From Neonectria sp. B-13 (lineage: Eukaryota; Ascomycota; Sordariomycetes; Hypocreales; Nectriaceae): a DNA stretch of 64,000 nt. The stretch's first letter is position 1, and each line of letters begins with the position of its first letter. Shown here piece after piece: positions 11,278-21,600 of this stretch. The notes under the pieces were generated by a model. It worked only from the letters and a program-made list of their open reading frames with translations. It had not been told where the DNA came from and made no database searches. The DNA is taken from positions 1,485,607 to 1,549,606 of the forward strand of contig NOKP01000004.1 of NCBI GenBank assembly GCA_002682825.1, written 5' to 3'. Made by a program: the position numbers and the translations under genes.

Positions 11278-12504
11278 CGTCGGGTCTCGTTTCGATGTTC
11301 TGTGGGTGTATGGATCAAGCCCGCATGGTTCGGTGTGGAGAGGGAGTTATGTAGGTTGAAGATGGTCGGCCAGGCAGACTCAAAGAGAGGCAACTGGAGT
11401 GGCAAGCAGCGTGGCAAGTACTGTGAGTGAAGATTGGTCAGTCAGCTGGCGCGGAGACAACCACCTCGAGGTCAGCAGGCAGAAGGAGGTACGTACATGC
11501 GCTAAGTGCAAGGCTCCTTTGGGGATTGAAACTGTACAAAAGACGCAAGGACAGGTTCTAGGGTAGCGGATAGGATGAGAGAGAGATGGAAGGGTTGCAG
11601 TGGTCCGTCGCGATGTTGTTGTGTTGATACAAAGTTGGCTTCAGGCAGATTGAACGCCCGTTGTCGAGTCCCGCGAGGCTGCTGCGTTGCACCGTAAGGA
11701 CCCTGACGTTGCCCGGTGCTTCGGGGGTTCGGGGTCCAATCAAGGCCCCTGTAGCTCGTTATTTTGGGGGTGGTTTAGTGACTGCTGGTGGCAATGATCC
11801 ACGTGGGGTTCCAGGCCAGGTGGTCTCCATGGAACTCTGCCAACGTCTACTGCGTTTCGTCGAGTGCAAGGACTCTTGTCATACACTACCAGTGCTTCTT
11901 TCAGGTCCTGGATAACTTAGGACGCCCTTGGGTAAATATGGCAATGCTGGATATCCTGTGTTTTCCGAGTTGCTCAGAAATCCACTACTTTCCGTGTGGA
12001 CGGCATAGTGAATGGTAGGGGGTTGTCTAAGCTACGCTTGGCATTCAATTGTTGCCCTCTACAATGACACAGCAATGAATCGCTACAAGCGTCATACTTT
12101 CTTTGCTTAAAATAGCTCGTGAGCTCGATATCCACGTGCCTGGTCACTGGAATGAGTGCAACACTCGCACCGTAAAGGAGGTAGGTTATTATTGAAAGAG
12201 GGTCCTGGCATCTTCACATGTTAAAGTTCCACTGTAACAACAGAGATGCCCAGCGCTCAGCAAAGCTGACTATTGACATGCGCAGAGATCGGATACAGCA
12301 TGGCGTTCTCAAGAAGATTCCAAAGTCTTTGCAATGCATTCAAAGATGTTTGAGAGGGAGAAATTTAGTTTCTACACTTTCGTGTCTTTTGGAAGGATAT
12401 GAGAATAGGTCTGGGACAAGGGTGGGTGAACGAATTTCAAGTCATATGAAACGGGTATCATTATATTTTAACAGCTTGAAAGCAAAATTCAAGCCTTATC
12501 CTCC
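11278..12504. other. Upstream region of the ATPase/HELAH gene
   Basis: Open frames here are short and show no family resemblance. The left end should carry the promoter of the ATPase/HELAH gene. The right end should be the 3' flank of the MMTAG2-like gene. Nothing else is identified. Confidence 0.5.
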
Positions 12505-13269
12505 TTAATCACGACGACGAGGCCGCGGGCTAGCACTCCGTCTGCGGTGCTCCCTGGGCCTTGATGGATGATGTTCTCTGCTCCTGTCCCGCTGTCGACG
12601 CTCGCCTCCTTCAACACTGCGGTTCCTGCTACCAGCGCGACGGTGCCTGCGTTCATCCGTGTCCCTAGCTCTGCCCTCAACTCTACCCTCGTCGCTGACC
12701 TTGTCTCTGCCACCTTCCCTGTCACGACTTCGACTGCGCCTGTGCCTCCTGTGCCTCCGCTCACGATTGCGATCATGATCGCGGTCTCGACTTCTGCTCC
12801 TGTGCCGTCGTCTTTCTCGCCTGTCGGAATCTCCATGTCGCCGTGATCGGTCCTTTTTCTCGTCGCCTCCTTCATCGTCAGGCGGTGGTCCAGGTGGTGG
12901 CATGCTGGCTGGGCCGATCTGTCTCTGGCCACCAACTTCGACCGCGTTCGCGCCCGAGGTGTTTCGCACTGGGACCGGGAGACCTAGTGCCAGAGCGATT
13001 GCATCTTCTTCAGCCTCCTTGATCTTGCGCAGCTCCTCCTTTCGGAGCCGCTCCTGTCGCTCCTCTTCCGTCTCGTTGGGGTCGTCGGCGGCCGTCGAGT
13101 CCGCCTTGGCGTACCAGTTGAGATCGCGGCCCTTCTGCCATCGCCCAACGGGGGCTTTGAGACTGTGACCGAGGTAGTTTTCGCGGTGGGTCGAGCTTGC
13201 GACGTCGTCCCAGCTGAAGTTGACGCCGCCTCTGGAGCCCGACTTGCGGATGCTGGATAGCAGGTCCAT
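12505..13269 (-). CDS. MMTAG2 (C1orf35)-like basic protein
   Basis: A single exon encodes 254 residues. The N-terminus (about residues 13-55) contains [18 protein letters not shown], and [18 protein letters not shown], the signature of the multiple myeloma tumour-associated protein 2 family (Pfam MMtag). A short coiled-coil-like stretch rich in Glu/Arg/Lys (about 65-92) and a proline-rich link follow. The last ~120 residues are Arg/Ser/Asp/Glu-rich and resemble the RS tails of splicing-associated proteins. The cellular role of this family is not established; a nuclear RNA-related role is an inference from the tail. It is divergent from MED6, with 430 bp between the two starts. Confidence 0.85.
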   Translation of the reverse strand: MDLLSSIRKSGSRGGVNFSWDDVASSTHRENYLGHSLKAPVGRWQKGRDLNWYAKADSTAADDPNETEEERQERLRKEELRKIKEAEEDAIALALGLPVPVRNTSGANAVEVGGQRQIGPASMPPPGPPPDDEGGDEKKDRSRRHGDSDRRERRRHRSRSRDRDHDRNRERRHRRHRRSRSRDREGGRDKVSDEGRVEGRARDTDERRHRRAGSRNRSVEGGERRQRDRSREHHPSRPREHRRRSASPRPRRRD

Positions 13270-13699
13270 GGCTTCGGTTGCGCCGGTGGCTGAAGGCTAG
13301 AGGGAGGTGTTTTTGGTGCGGCAGAAATTCCCGCTCTTCGGTGATGTTGGAGTTTGTAGTTGCAATCTGGTGATGGTGAGGATGGATATATGGAGGATGT
13401 TTGAATGATGAAAAGAAGGTGGTTGAAGGCCGCCACTGCCACTGCCACTGGAGTAATTGTGGGGCAGAAAAGTGGCCGTCCCCTGTACCTCCGTAGGGCG
13501 CTAGAAGCTACACTAGTTAGTAGTTCAACCCCACATCACTGAAGCTCCCCCGGCAGCGGAAGTCTTCCTCTCTCCGCGTTTCCCAATCCGCAAACACCAA
13601 AAAGCCGAAAGAAATCAACATCCGACTTCGCAACCTCGACGAGCACCGGCTGCTCGCCGACGCAATAAAACATATCTTACAGCGAGTATCGCCGCCATC
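13270..13699. promoter_or_regulatory. Bidirectional promoter region, MMTAG2-like / MED6
   Basis: The two genes start at 13269 (minus) and 13700 (plus), so this 430-bp spacer must hold both promoters and 5' leaders. I see no clear TATA box. No reading frame here looks genuine. Confidence 0.6.
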
Positions 13700-14691
13700 A
13701 TGTCTAATCCCAACGACCCTCCCCTCGACGAGATCCAATGGCGCTCCCCGCCCATCGTGGCCAACATGGGCGGCCTACACTCCAACACGATCCTCTTCTA
13801 CTTCGCCGAGTCACCCTTTTTCGAGCGCACCTCCAACAACGCCGTCATCATGAGTCAGGCCATGAACAACATGGCCATGTACCACTACATCCAGACCCGC
13901 GAGGCCTTCGAGTCTCGCCTCAAGACCATGTCCGGCCTCGAGTTCATCGTCGGCGAAGAGCCTGCTGAGATGGCTCCTGGCACCGGCACCGGCGTGTGGG
14001 TGATCCGCAAGCAGACGCGGCGGAAGCGATACGACGAGGAGGATGAGGTGACGGTCCACGCGTCGTACTTTGTTGTGGGCGAGAATATTTACCAGGCGCC
14101 CACGCTGGGCGACATTCTTGCCTCGAGAATTGTAAGCTCTGCCCATTCAACCACGAGACACAGTCTAACACGCGGTCCTAGATGACGATATCCTCAGCCA
14201 TCGCAAAGGCCCTCCCCGCTGCCGAGAGTGTCCGAAAGTGGCATCCATCGCTCGGTCACGTCTACAAACTGCCCTCAAACCAGCCGTCAACGAAACAGAA
14301 GACCCACGACTCCAAGGACACTCCTATGCCAGAAGACACAGGCAAGGCCACGAACACAGCTCAAAAGAAGGAGCAACTTTCTCTAGAGCGACTCGCGGAG
14401 GAGTCCTTCATGACCCATATGAAGTACGGCGGCGAATACGTCGACGAGAACCCCATTACTGGCCGCCCGGGCGAATTCCATCTCTCCTCCACAGGCCGCA
14501 AAGTCGTCCCACCACCGCAGCTCGCCAAGACAGTGGGTATCGGCCCTATCAGTGGACCGACGCTCAACACCAAATTCGAGGACAAGAAGGATGGCAAGGC
14601 GGACAAGACGCCCAAGTCGGCGACGGCTCCGAAGCCGAAGCGCAGGAAGAGCAAAATGAGCATGAGCACAAGCACACCGATGGCGTCCTAG
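13700..14691 (+). CDS. MED6: Mediator complex subunit 6
   Basis: MED6 is a head-module subunit of Mediator, the nuclear bridge between activators and RNA polymerase II. Exon 1 (13700-14131) and exon 2 (14182-14691) are separated by a 50-nt intron with a gtaagc donor and a cctag acceptor. The product has 313 residues. Residues about 8-150 carry the MED6 fold, including QWRSPP, GLHSNTILFYFAESPFFERTSNN, LEFIVGEEP and SYFVVGENIYQAPTLGDIL. The C-terminal third is Lys/Pro/Ser-rich and probably disordered, ending at the TAG at 14689. A diverged copy of the last ~43 codons follows in the same frame after that stop, so the natural C-terminus may differ between strains or by readthrough. Confidence 0.95.
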
Positions 14692-14838
14692 AGCGAGCGC
14701 CCTGGGGTTGACGTCAAATTCGACACGAAAGATGGCATGGGGGACAGGACGCCCAAGCCGGCGAGAGCGACAAAACCCAAGCCTAGGCGAAAAAAGAGCA
14801 AGAAGAGCACAAGCATACCCGCGGCGTAGAGTGAGTGC
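14571..14838 (+). repeat. Tandem duplication of the MED6 3' coding end, including its stop codon
   Basis: Copy 1 (about 14571-14700) is the end of MED6; copy 2 (about 14715-14838) follows it at a period of about 144 nt. Both contain AAATTCGA, a GACGCCCAAG block, and a Lys/Arg-rich end, and both end in TAG followed by AG(C/T)GAG(C/T)GC. Copy 2 stays open in the MED6 frame from 14692 to a TAG at 14827-14829 (45 sense codons). Copy 2 differs by substitutions and by one- and two-codon deletions, and many amino-acid changes are conservative (Lys/Arg). Confidence 0.85.
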
Positions 14839-17521
14839 TCCGGATATTCGAGAGGCCGGGGACATGGAGTTTACGTTCTAGAAAAGCGGAATGATACAGG
14901 TCTTGTATTTATATTTTGATACCCAATACACTTTAATTAAACGCAAGATCCGTAATAGATTCGCAGTGAGCAGGGCGGCCGCAGGGCCTCGTGTGTAATC
15001 GTAGACATGTGCTGCATCGCTTCACGTACGGAAGAGTACGTGGACATGCAAGTTCAAACTCGTCGGGTTACCAAAGATGAAGCATATTTGGGAACAGATA
15101 TTGAATAATGATGTTTACAATTGATCATGACTGAGGTACTTACAGGACATTGTGACAGATGGATATTGTTGATAAGCAAGTTGACAGGAGACAGTTGACA
15201 GTTGACAGTTGACGGCCCGGGTCTGCACCTGGGACACTGAGTTTCGTATTGGGTGTGCTGCAGTTATCAGTCCCAGTGACTGCTGGCAGCTGAAGTATCT
15301 GAATAGAGGTGTGGAGTGAGTGAGAAAGCTGGAGCCTAATGGATGTGGAACTTGTCACGGGTGCCCTGTTGCGCTGTGTCTTGTTCCGAGTCGCGTTAGA
15401 ATCGTGGAGAGGCGGCAGGGCTGTCAGCTACGAACCACATCCCGTCTCAACCACGGGCGTAGAAAGCCACAGACACAGCAGATACACAAGTGATCAGTAC
15501 AGAGATGCTCAGTAGATGCAGACATATTGGCCTCTTAACACCCAATTCCAAACAACCAGTCTCAACCCGGCACGAAGGATACGCCCCTGGTTCCCTAGCC
15601 GCGTCTCCGCTCGGGAAAGGCTTTCTGTAGCCTGTTCACTCAATTCAAATCGAGGGGTATGGCGGCGTCGGTCGGGCATGTATATTTGCTTCTTCGAGCT
15701 GATGGGTGATTGGCAATGGCCAGGGTCAAGATGCCCACATAGTGCTTGCCCTGGCAGTTTGGCGTCAGCACCCCGGAGTTCACGGCCAGCGAACGTCATT
15801 GAGGGGCATCTACAGCCAAGTACCCACGAGTCCTTACTAAATTCAACCTATCTATGTATCTATCTACGTAGTAATCACATAATGAAAGCTCGGTGTGAAA
15901 GAGAAAGCCGTAATGCTACCCGCCTCCTCCGCTTTGACCGTAAGCCTCGAACCGATGCCTTGAAGCGAGGATTTATGGTGCGTTCCCGGTCGTTGGCTGG
16001 GGAATCAACCAGGAAAAGCGCTGCCCTTAGTCTCTTTTAACTGCAACCCTCCTCTTTTGTCTGCCGTGAGCAAGGTTTAGACTGAAGCTTGACGCGATGG
16101 CGCCCTTAGAGCCATTACATGAACATGTCAACCTTGCCTAGTCTTTGTTGATCCGTCATTTTTGCCCTTGCTATCTCTACTGAGCTTGCTCGTACTCGTC
16201 TTTAGTTTCAGACTAGGCTGTCTAGGGGGTATCTGATGGCCTGAGGTGGAAGGGATTGGAATATGCCCTGGAGGAAGCCCTCGCGTTGAAGACCAGGGGT
16301 GAATGTTGGGCACAACGCACATTTTAAAATAATAAAAGAGCGAGCCCCCGAGGTCTTCAGTAATGACCAGAGCTTCTCAGTCAAACCTCAAACTCCTCAC
16401 TTGTCACGCTTCTGGAGCCCTCTCTTTGTCGCGCCCGAATACTCTTTTCTCCATTTTCCTCGCCAAGTTCGACATCTCAGACCATGCCTCGCGCAAGGAC
16501 TCGTCAGAGTCATGACGGTCAGACTACGAGCTCACGTCTTAAGAAGAACCATGGGAAATCCAACAAGAGCCCACCACATGGCCCGCCCAAGCATCCCAAG
16601 GACGTCGAAGATGATGAGAGAGAATACGTCATTGTTGTCGGTTGAAAACCTCCGCGCCGTGGAAACCAATAGAGCAGCAGATGAACAAAGTCCAAAGTAA
16701 GAGACCCCGGAACAGTGCTCCTGAAATGTCTGCTAACTCGCCTGCCTTAAAAGCACTGTTTCTGGTCAGAATTTATCAAACGATTGACTAGTCGGACGCG
16801 AGGATAGATGGCTGCGCTTATACCGGATACTGTATCAGAACCTTGACTTCTTTGCCTCCTCCGGGTTCTTGGAGGAGCTACACTGTTAGAAATTGAATTG
16901 TATTTGCGAATGTTCGACTTGTCCATTAATTCGTGCTGATGTGGATTTTGCCAATCATTTGCAGCGTCACTATAGAAGAGCCATGGATTGATGTTGAAAC
17001 CCCTGAAAATAACCACGAATCAAGTCAGCCCGCGCGTGACAGGCGCGCCATAACCGACAGGGTTGTGCCGAGTGTTGCACAGGAGCTGGTGGTGTGGACT
17101 CGGCGGAAGATGGGCGAATGGCGTCGTCGATGCGAGACGTCCAGAAAGAGTACTCGGGTAATACATGGAGAGTGAGATCTAAGCCTGATGCTGCATCGCC
17201 GCCGAGCAAGGCGACGACACGAGGCAATTGTGAGGCCTGCGACGCTTCGCTCCTATTCGCCCGTGCCAAGATCGATACGGTGGACGGAATTGGGCATTGG
17301 GAGAAGGGTCGAAGCCAATTGTGCAAGTGTTGGCGATGCTTTGGGGCTGTGGGCAGTATGCAGCTGCATTGGACATTGTTGTTGGACGACGAAGGTCGGC
17401 CGTGAGAAGATAAATAGAAGGCGGTTCGTCCATACCTGGACAGTAGATCGTCCGCCATCATTAGCTATCAGCACCATTAGTAGCCCTCGGCGCCAGTCCA
17501 CCACCACCTTTTCACAGCATC
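14839..17521. other. Gene-poor region between MED6 and the DUF6594 gene
   Basis: A 174-codon open frame at 15516-16040 has no recognisable motif and looks accidental. A 7-bp unit (acagttg) is repeated three times at 15191-15211. At 16484-16645 a 53-codon frame beginning MPRARTRQSHDG in a reasonable start context encodes a basic, Pro/Lys-rich peptide. It could be a first exon of the DUF6594 gene or a stand-alone small gene, but I could not connect it by splicing. Confidence 0.4.
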
Positions 17522-18605
17522 ATGTTTCAGCCGGGATTGGGCAGAGCAGGCACCGGGATCTCAGGAGTTTACCAGAGAGACCATCCGGCAACTCCGACGG
17601 AAGGGGGAACGACCTCTCCTGTGGGTAGGTAAAAGTCTGAACCAAGGTCGGCTTTCCGTAGCTGACCAGGTGTTGTGCCATATAGACCTCGAGGCTGCTA
17701 ACGATGGCGAAGGTGAGACTTGCCTGAGAATATTGCTGCTAGAGTATCCGCTGACCAAAGTAGAAGAGAAGATGGGCTTCCTGAGCATGTGTACTAGGCT
17801 GCGACAGGACAAGTCCAAGTTGGTGACACGGCGGTTCACCCAACCGGCAATGGTTTGTCTAACCACGGGAGCGAAGCGCATCTTACGGTTATTTGATGAG
17901 CTCGAGATGATCGAAGAGCGTGGTATGGATACGCTGGAAAAAGAAAGGCTCTTTTTCGAGTTTAGGGAAGAACTCGGGAGGCATTGTAAGTCCTCCTAGC
18001 ATCATTTGTTTCGTTCGTCGTCTCGAACCTAAGAACCACAGATCAGTTCACGCTCCAGACAAAAGCAATTCACGGACTTGACCAACCAAGCTGGACCTTT
18101 ATCGACAACCTTCGTAAGGCGGCTAGTGCAGATCTAGACGACGAGGATGCCAAGTATCTCTGGGGGCCGCGTCGTGATTTCGTTTCGGCGCTACCAATCG
18201 ACAAGTTGGATAAGCTGATCTGGGATCTCCCATACCGCCCAATCTGGAAACATCTTTTTGTCAGTCGAGAATGACGCCATGAATCTTAGGAACACTGCTA
18301 ACCCTTAACAGTGGTGGTCCAAAGTGAAGAAGACGGAGAAAGGAGAGCTTCGGTTCAGTCATCACCCGCACGAGGCCATTAAGTTGGTGCTGTCGGGCGT
18401 CTTTAACTGTTTAGTCGGCGGAATTATTGGCGCGCCGGTTGCACTGCAGCTTCTTGCAGTTAATTCCAAGCTTGGGGCTGTGATACTATATCTCGTCTTT
18501 TTGCTAGCCTTCGCGTTCCTGGTTCAAGGAATAGCTCATGGCACGAATACCCAATTATACATGACGCTGGCCTATGCTGGTGTGCTGGCAGCTATCATGA
18601 AGTAG
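17522..18605 (+). CDS. DUF6594-type fungal membrane protein, 5' end uncertain
   Basis: Three exons are clear: up to 17985, 18042-18259 and 18312-18605, with joins ...GRH-Y-QFTLQTKAIHGL and KHLF|WWSKVKK. The last ~75 residues hold three hydrophobic helices (LVLSGVFNCLVGGIIGAPVAL, LGAVILYLVFLLAFAFLVQG, LYMTLAYAGVLAAIM), the pattern of the fungal DUF6594 family, whose function is unknown. The cytosolic part is helical and charged. The start is unresolved. The coding frame is open from 17484 through RKGERPLLWVGKSLNQGRLSVADQ without an ATG. The ATG at 17522 is in another frame and needs a 37-nt intron (17625-17661), shorter than is usual. A missing upstream exon is the other explanation. I am confident in the C-terminal two thirds only. 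Confidence 0.65.
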
Positions 18606-21600
18606 GACTCGAAGGCTGTGATAGGCGGCATGATCTAAGATAGGGGTGCAGTGCCGCTCTCGATGTGGTTGCGGTTGCGTTTCCGAATGGCGGTGCAGTA
18701 GTTTTGGAGGAGTTTCTTTTGCCATTGTTGGAGGGTCGAGCCATAGCTAGACTCAATCAGAGACTGTCATTACGATGCCGATATCTGGGGAAGAAGGACG
18801 AAGCTTGCCTTGACTGCACCGTGAAGAGAGGTCTGAAAAGGCGCCTCGTACTTTGTAGGGAACGCGTTGTGTCGTGTTGTTGCGCCCTTGGACGCGAGAC
18901 GTTGGAGCGTCTTTGAGAACCAGATGGGGCTTGATGGCCGTCCACTCATTGATGGAGTTCGAGAATGGAGGAGAATTACGTGGATTGGCAAGATGGAGTG
19001 ATGGAGCGATAGAGTGATGAAGAGGGTTGAGCGGGATGGGACAAGAGGGCCCGAGCCTGAGGTGCTAGGCAGGAAAAGAAGGGCGGGAGTCTGACAGCCT
19101 GTTTGAACCTCAACAAAGTGTCACTTCGGACGCTAACAGAATGTACATGCAGTGATTATCAGGTTTCTCGTCACCAGCCACCAGGGTCAGGGCCTGGAAG
19201 ATTACTACTAGTAGGTACAAAATGGCCTCTTGGCCAGGGCCTCCAACGCCGATCTCCTTGCTCAATTCCTCGGGAACTGGAGGTTAACACAATGCGCAAG
19301 TCAGAGACCTACCGTGGCAATGGGCTGGGTCTGCTTTAGCTCGTCCGATTTGTGAGATGGAGCGGGTCGAAGCAGTTGCGTGAGGTGAAGGAGTGGATGG
19401 GAAGGTCGGTGTTGGAGACGGGACATACGGAGCCCGCCCGGAGAGAGTACTAGTACCTACCTTGTAATAACAAATACTGGCCCTTGAGCGCGCGGACTAC
19501 CGATTACCTACTGCCGTAGACTGTTCAGCGACATGCCCCCCCTGGCTGAGTGGCTCGTCTGCTGGCCAGGCAGATTCCGAGGCCGTGGGCAGGCAGGCAC
19601 GGGAGGAGAAGGATATGCCTCGCAGTGGTAGCCATTTCCTGATGGCTATGGGCGGACTCAACTGAAAGAAGAGCAGTTGTTGCTCCGGGAGACTGCCGCA
19701 AGCTGAAGAGGTGAGGATCGGGCTCTCGGTACCGGACACTCTCGGCAGCGCGGGATCCATCTGCCTCTGCCACGGCCCTGGCTTGGGGAGATGAGAAGAT
19801 CATGCCATTGGTCGGCACAGTTTTTCTCTCGCACTGCGGTCAAATCCTTCCTGTGAAAACCCGTCAAATCTCAAGGAGAGAAGCCCATCCGCAAGCACTG
19901 GCGTTGTATCCGTAGTTGAGTAAAGGAGTGTGTCGAGGGCGGCGGAGAGGCGGCCAGAACGGAACCAAGATTGGTCTGCAATAGAGCGCTCGATTGCGGG
20001 CGTGTCAAGGGTTGTCCCTTTTTGTCGTTGTGTCGTCGCCGAGAACCAAAGTTGTTGGGGGAGGGAGTGGGACGACTGGGTCCTGGATTGTCCCCTGAGT
20101 CCCAGCCCCCCCGGTAATTTAATGCAATACCGGCCGGCAAGGTAAAGATGGCCTCTTTTCTCGGAAAGGAATCGACGAAACCGGTGCGAAGTTCTGTAGT
20201 TGCGGAGGTGCGTGGTATAGGTAGGTAGTGACAGTGATGGCGTTGTCTGGGCTACTTGGCTACTTGGCCAAGCTAGTGGCAACCCCTGCGAAAGAGAGGC
20301 AGTCGCACGCGCAACTGCTTTTCCGATGTCTTCGCGCGGTAGTTGGTGAGGAGAGTAGTCGAAGCTGAATTGAAAAGATAGCCCATCTCTTTCTTTGAGC
20401 CCGGGCAACTGATTTCGAGACCGTTGAGCTGTTGGGTTTCGCATGCCGCGCTGGCTGTCTATCCCCCGAGGATCTGCTGTGTCGCGGTCCGTCCTGGGGT
20501 CGGCAACGTGGGTGGTTCGCCCAGCCTACACCGCTTGGATTTGGCTGCCTCGTGGTACCCCGTCTGGTCCAATTCGCACATAACCCTTGGGTTGCCTAAC
20601 ACCTGGTCTTAGATTGACCAAAACTTTCTCATTGTCCTCTTGGCGACTCTTGAATGTTGGTGGGTTGACGGGCTGCGAGCGCAACTCCAAGAGAAGGAGA
20701 AGCGCACCGTCCGGCACCTCCGATGGCATATTTCTCTGTCGCTTCGGCGAAAATGCAGTGCCCCGGCTGCCAGTGGTCATCCTTGACGAGGAGCATACTC
20801 CATCACCACGGCTTGGTTGTTCATCCACACGTGATGGCGGTCCTGATGCTAGAGTTAGCTCGCGCTTTCGACTGGAAAAGAAGGTATGGGAAAATACAAG
20901 GATATTCCGGTGAGAACGAAACAAGAACCTGGAAAAACCTCGACGGTGGTTGAGTATATTTGATGCGCAGAGGCTAACTGGCTGCAGGCTGTTGCTGCTG
21001 TGAGGAGTCCGCTGTCGCCGTGAGGGGCCCAGGCGTGCAGGGACAACCAAGTGGTGATCCATCCCCGTGTCACGTCCACCGCTCGGGAAGAAGAGGAGGC
21101 GACGAAGGGCGAGGGGGCTCTATATAAGCTCTTCGATACCCAGGCTAACCATGGTGGTTGATCACCCCTGACCCTTCCATCGTGGCCTGCTCCTGCACCG
21201 GTAGTTTGACGGACGTGGGCCAACCTGCCTAAGGTACCGAGGCAATCCAAGTGAACCGGGTCAAGGGATGAACGGGGACGCATCCAGTGCTGTACAGTGT
21301 ACACCATCTGTTCCTGGCCAGGCCGTGGTTTGTTGTTTATCACCTTGAGATGATGCCGTCTTTGCAGGAAGAATCATTGATCAGGCGGCTGAGGGTTGTC
21401 AATGGGGACAAGTGGCTCAGGATGCGTCCAGCGGCCAATCAATGAACAACATACTACCTAAGCTCTCGGGCTCCAGGTAGGCAGGCTGCTCTGGGGCTAG
21501 CACTCAAGTCTCGGGAACTCGCTCCGATTATTTATTCCCTTGGGTTTTTGGCTGCTTATTATTCTTCCTTTGCACGTGCCCTAATAACTTACAGAGTGTA

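Noticed and set aside
15516..16040. 174-codon frame on the plus strand
   Set aside because: Its Arg/Ser/Pro-rich composition has no motif, and overlapping frames of similar quality exist; it is kept only as a note in the gene-poor region.
19800..20444. 214-codon minus-strand frame
   Set aside because: No recognisable domain, no matching exon structure and shifted overlapping frames; not supported as a gene from sequence alone.
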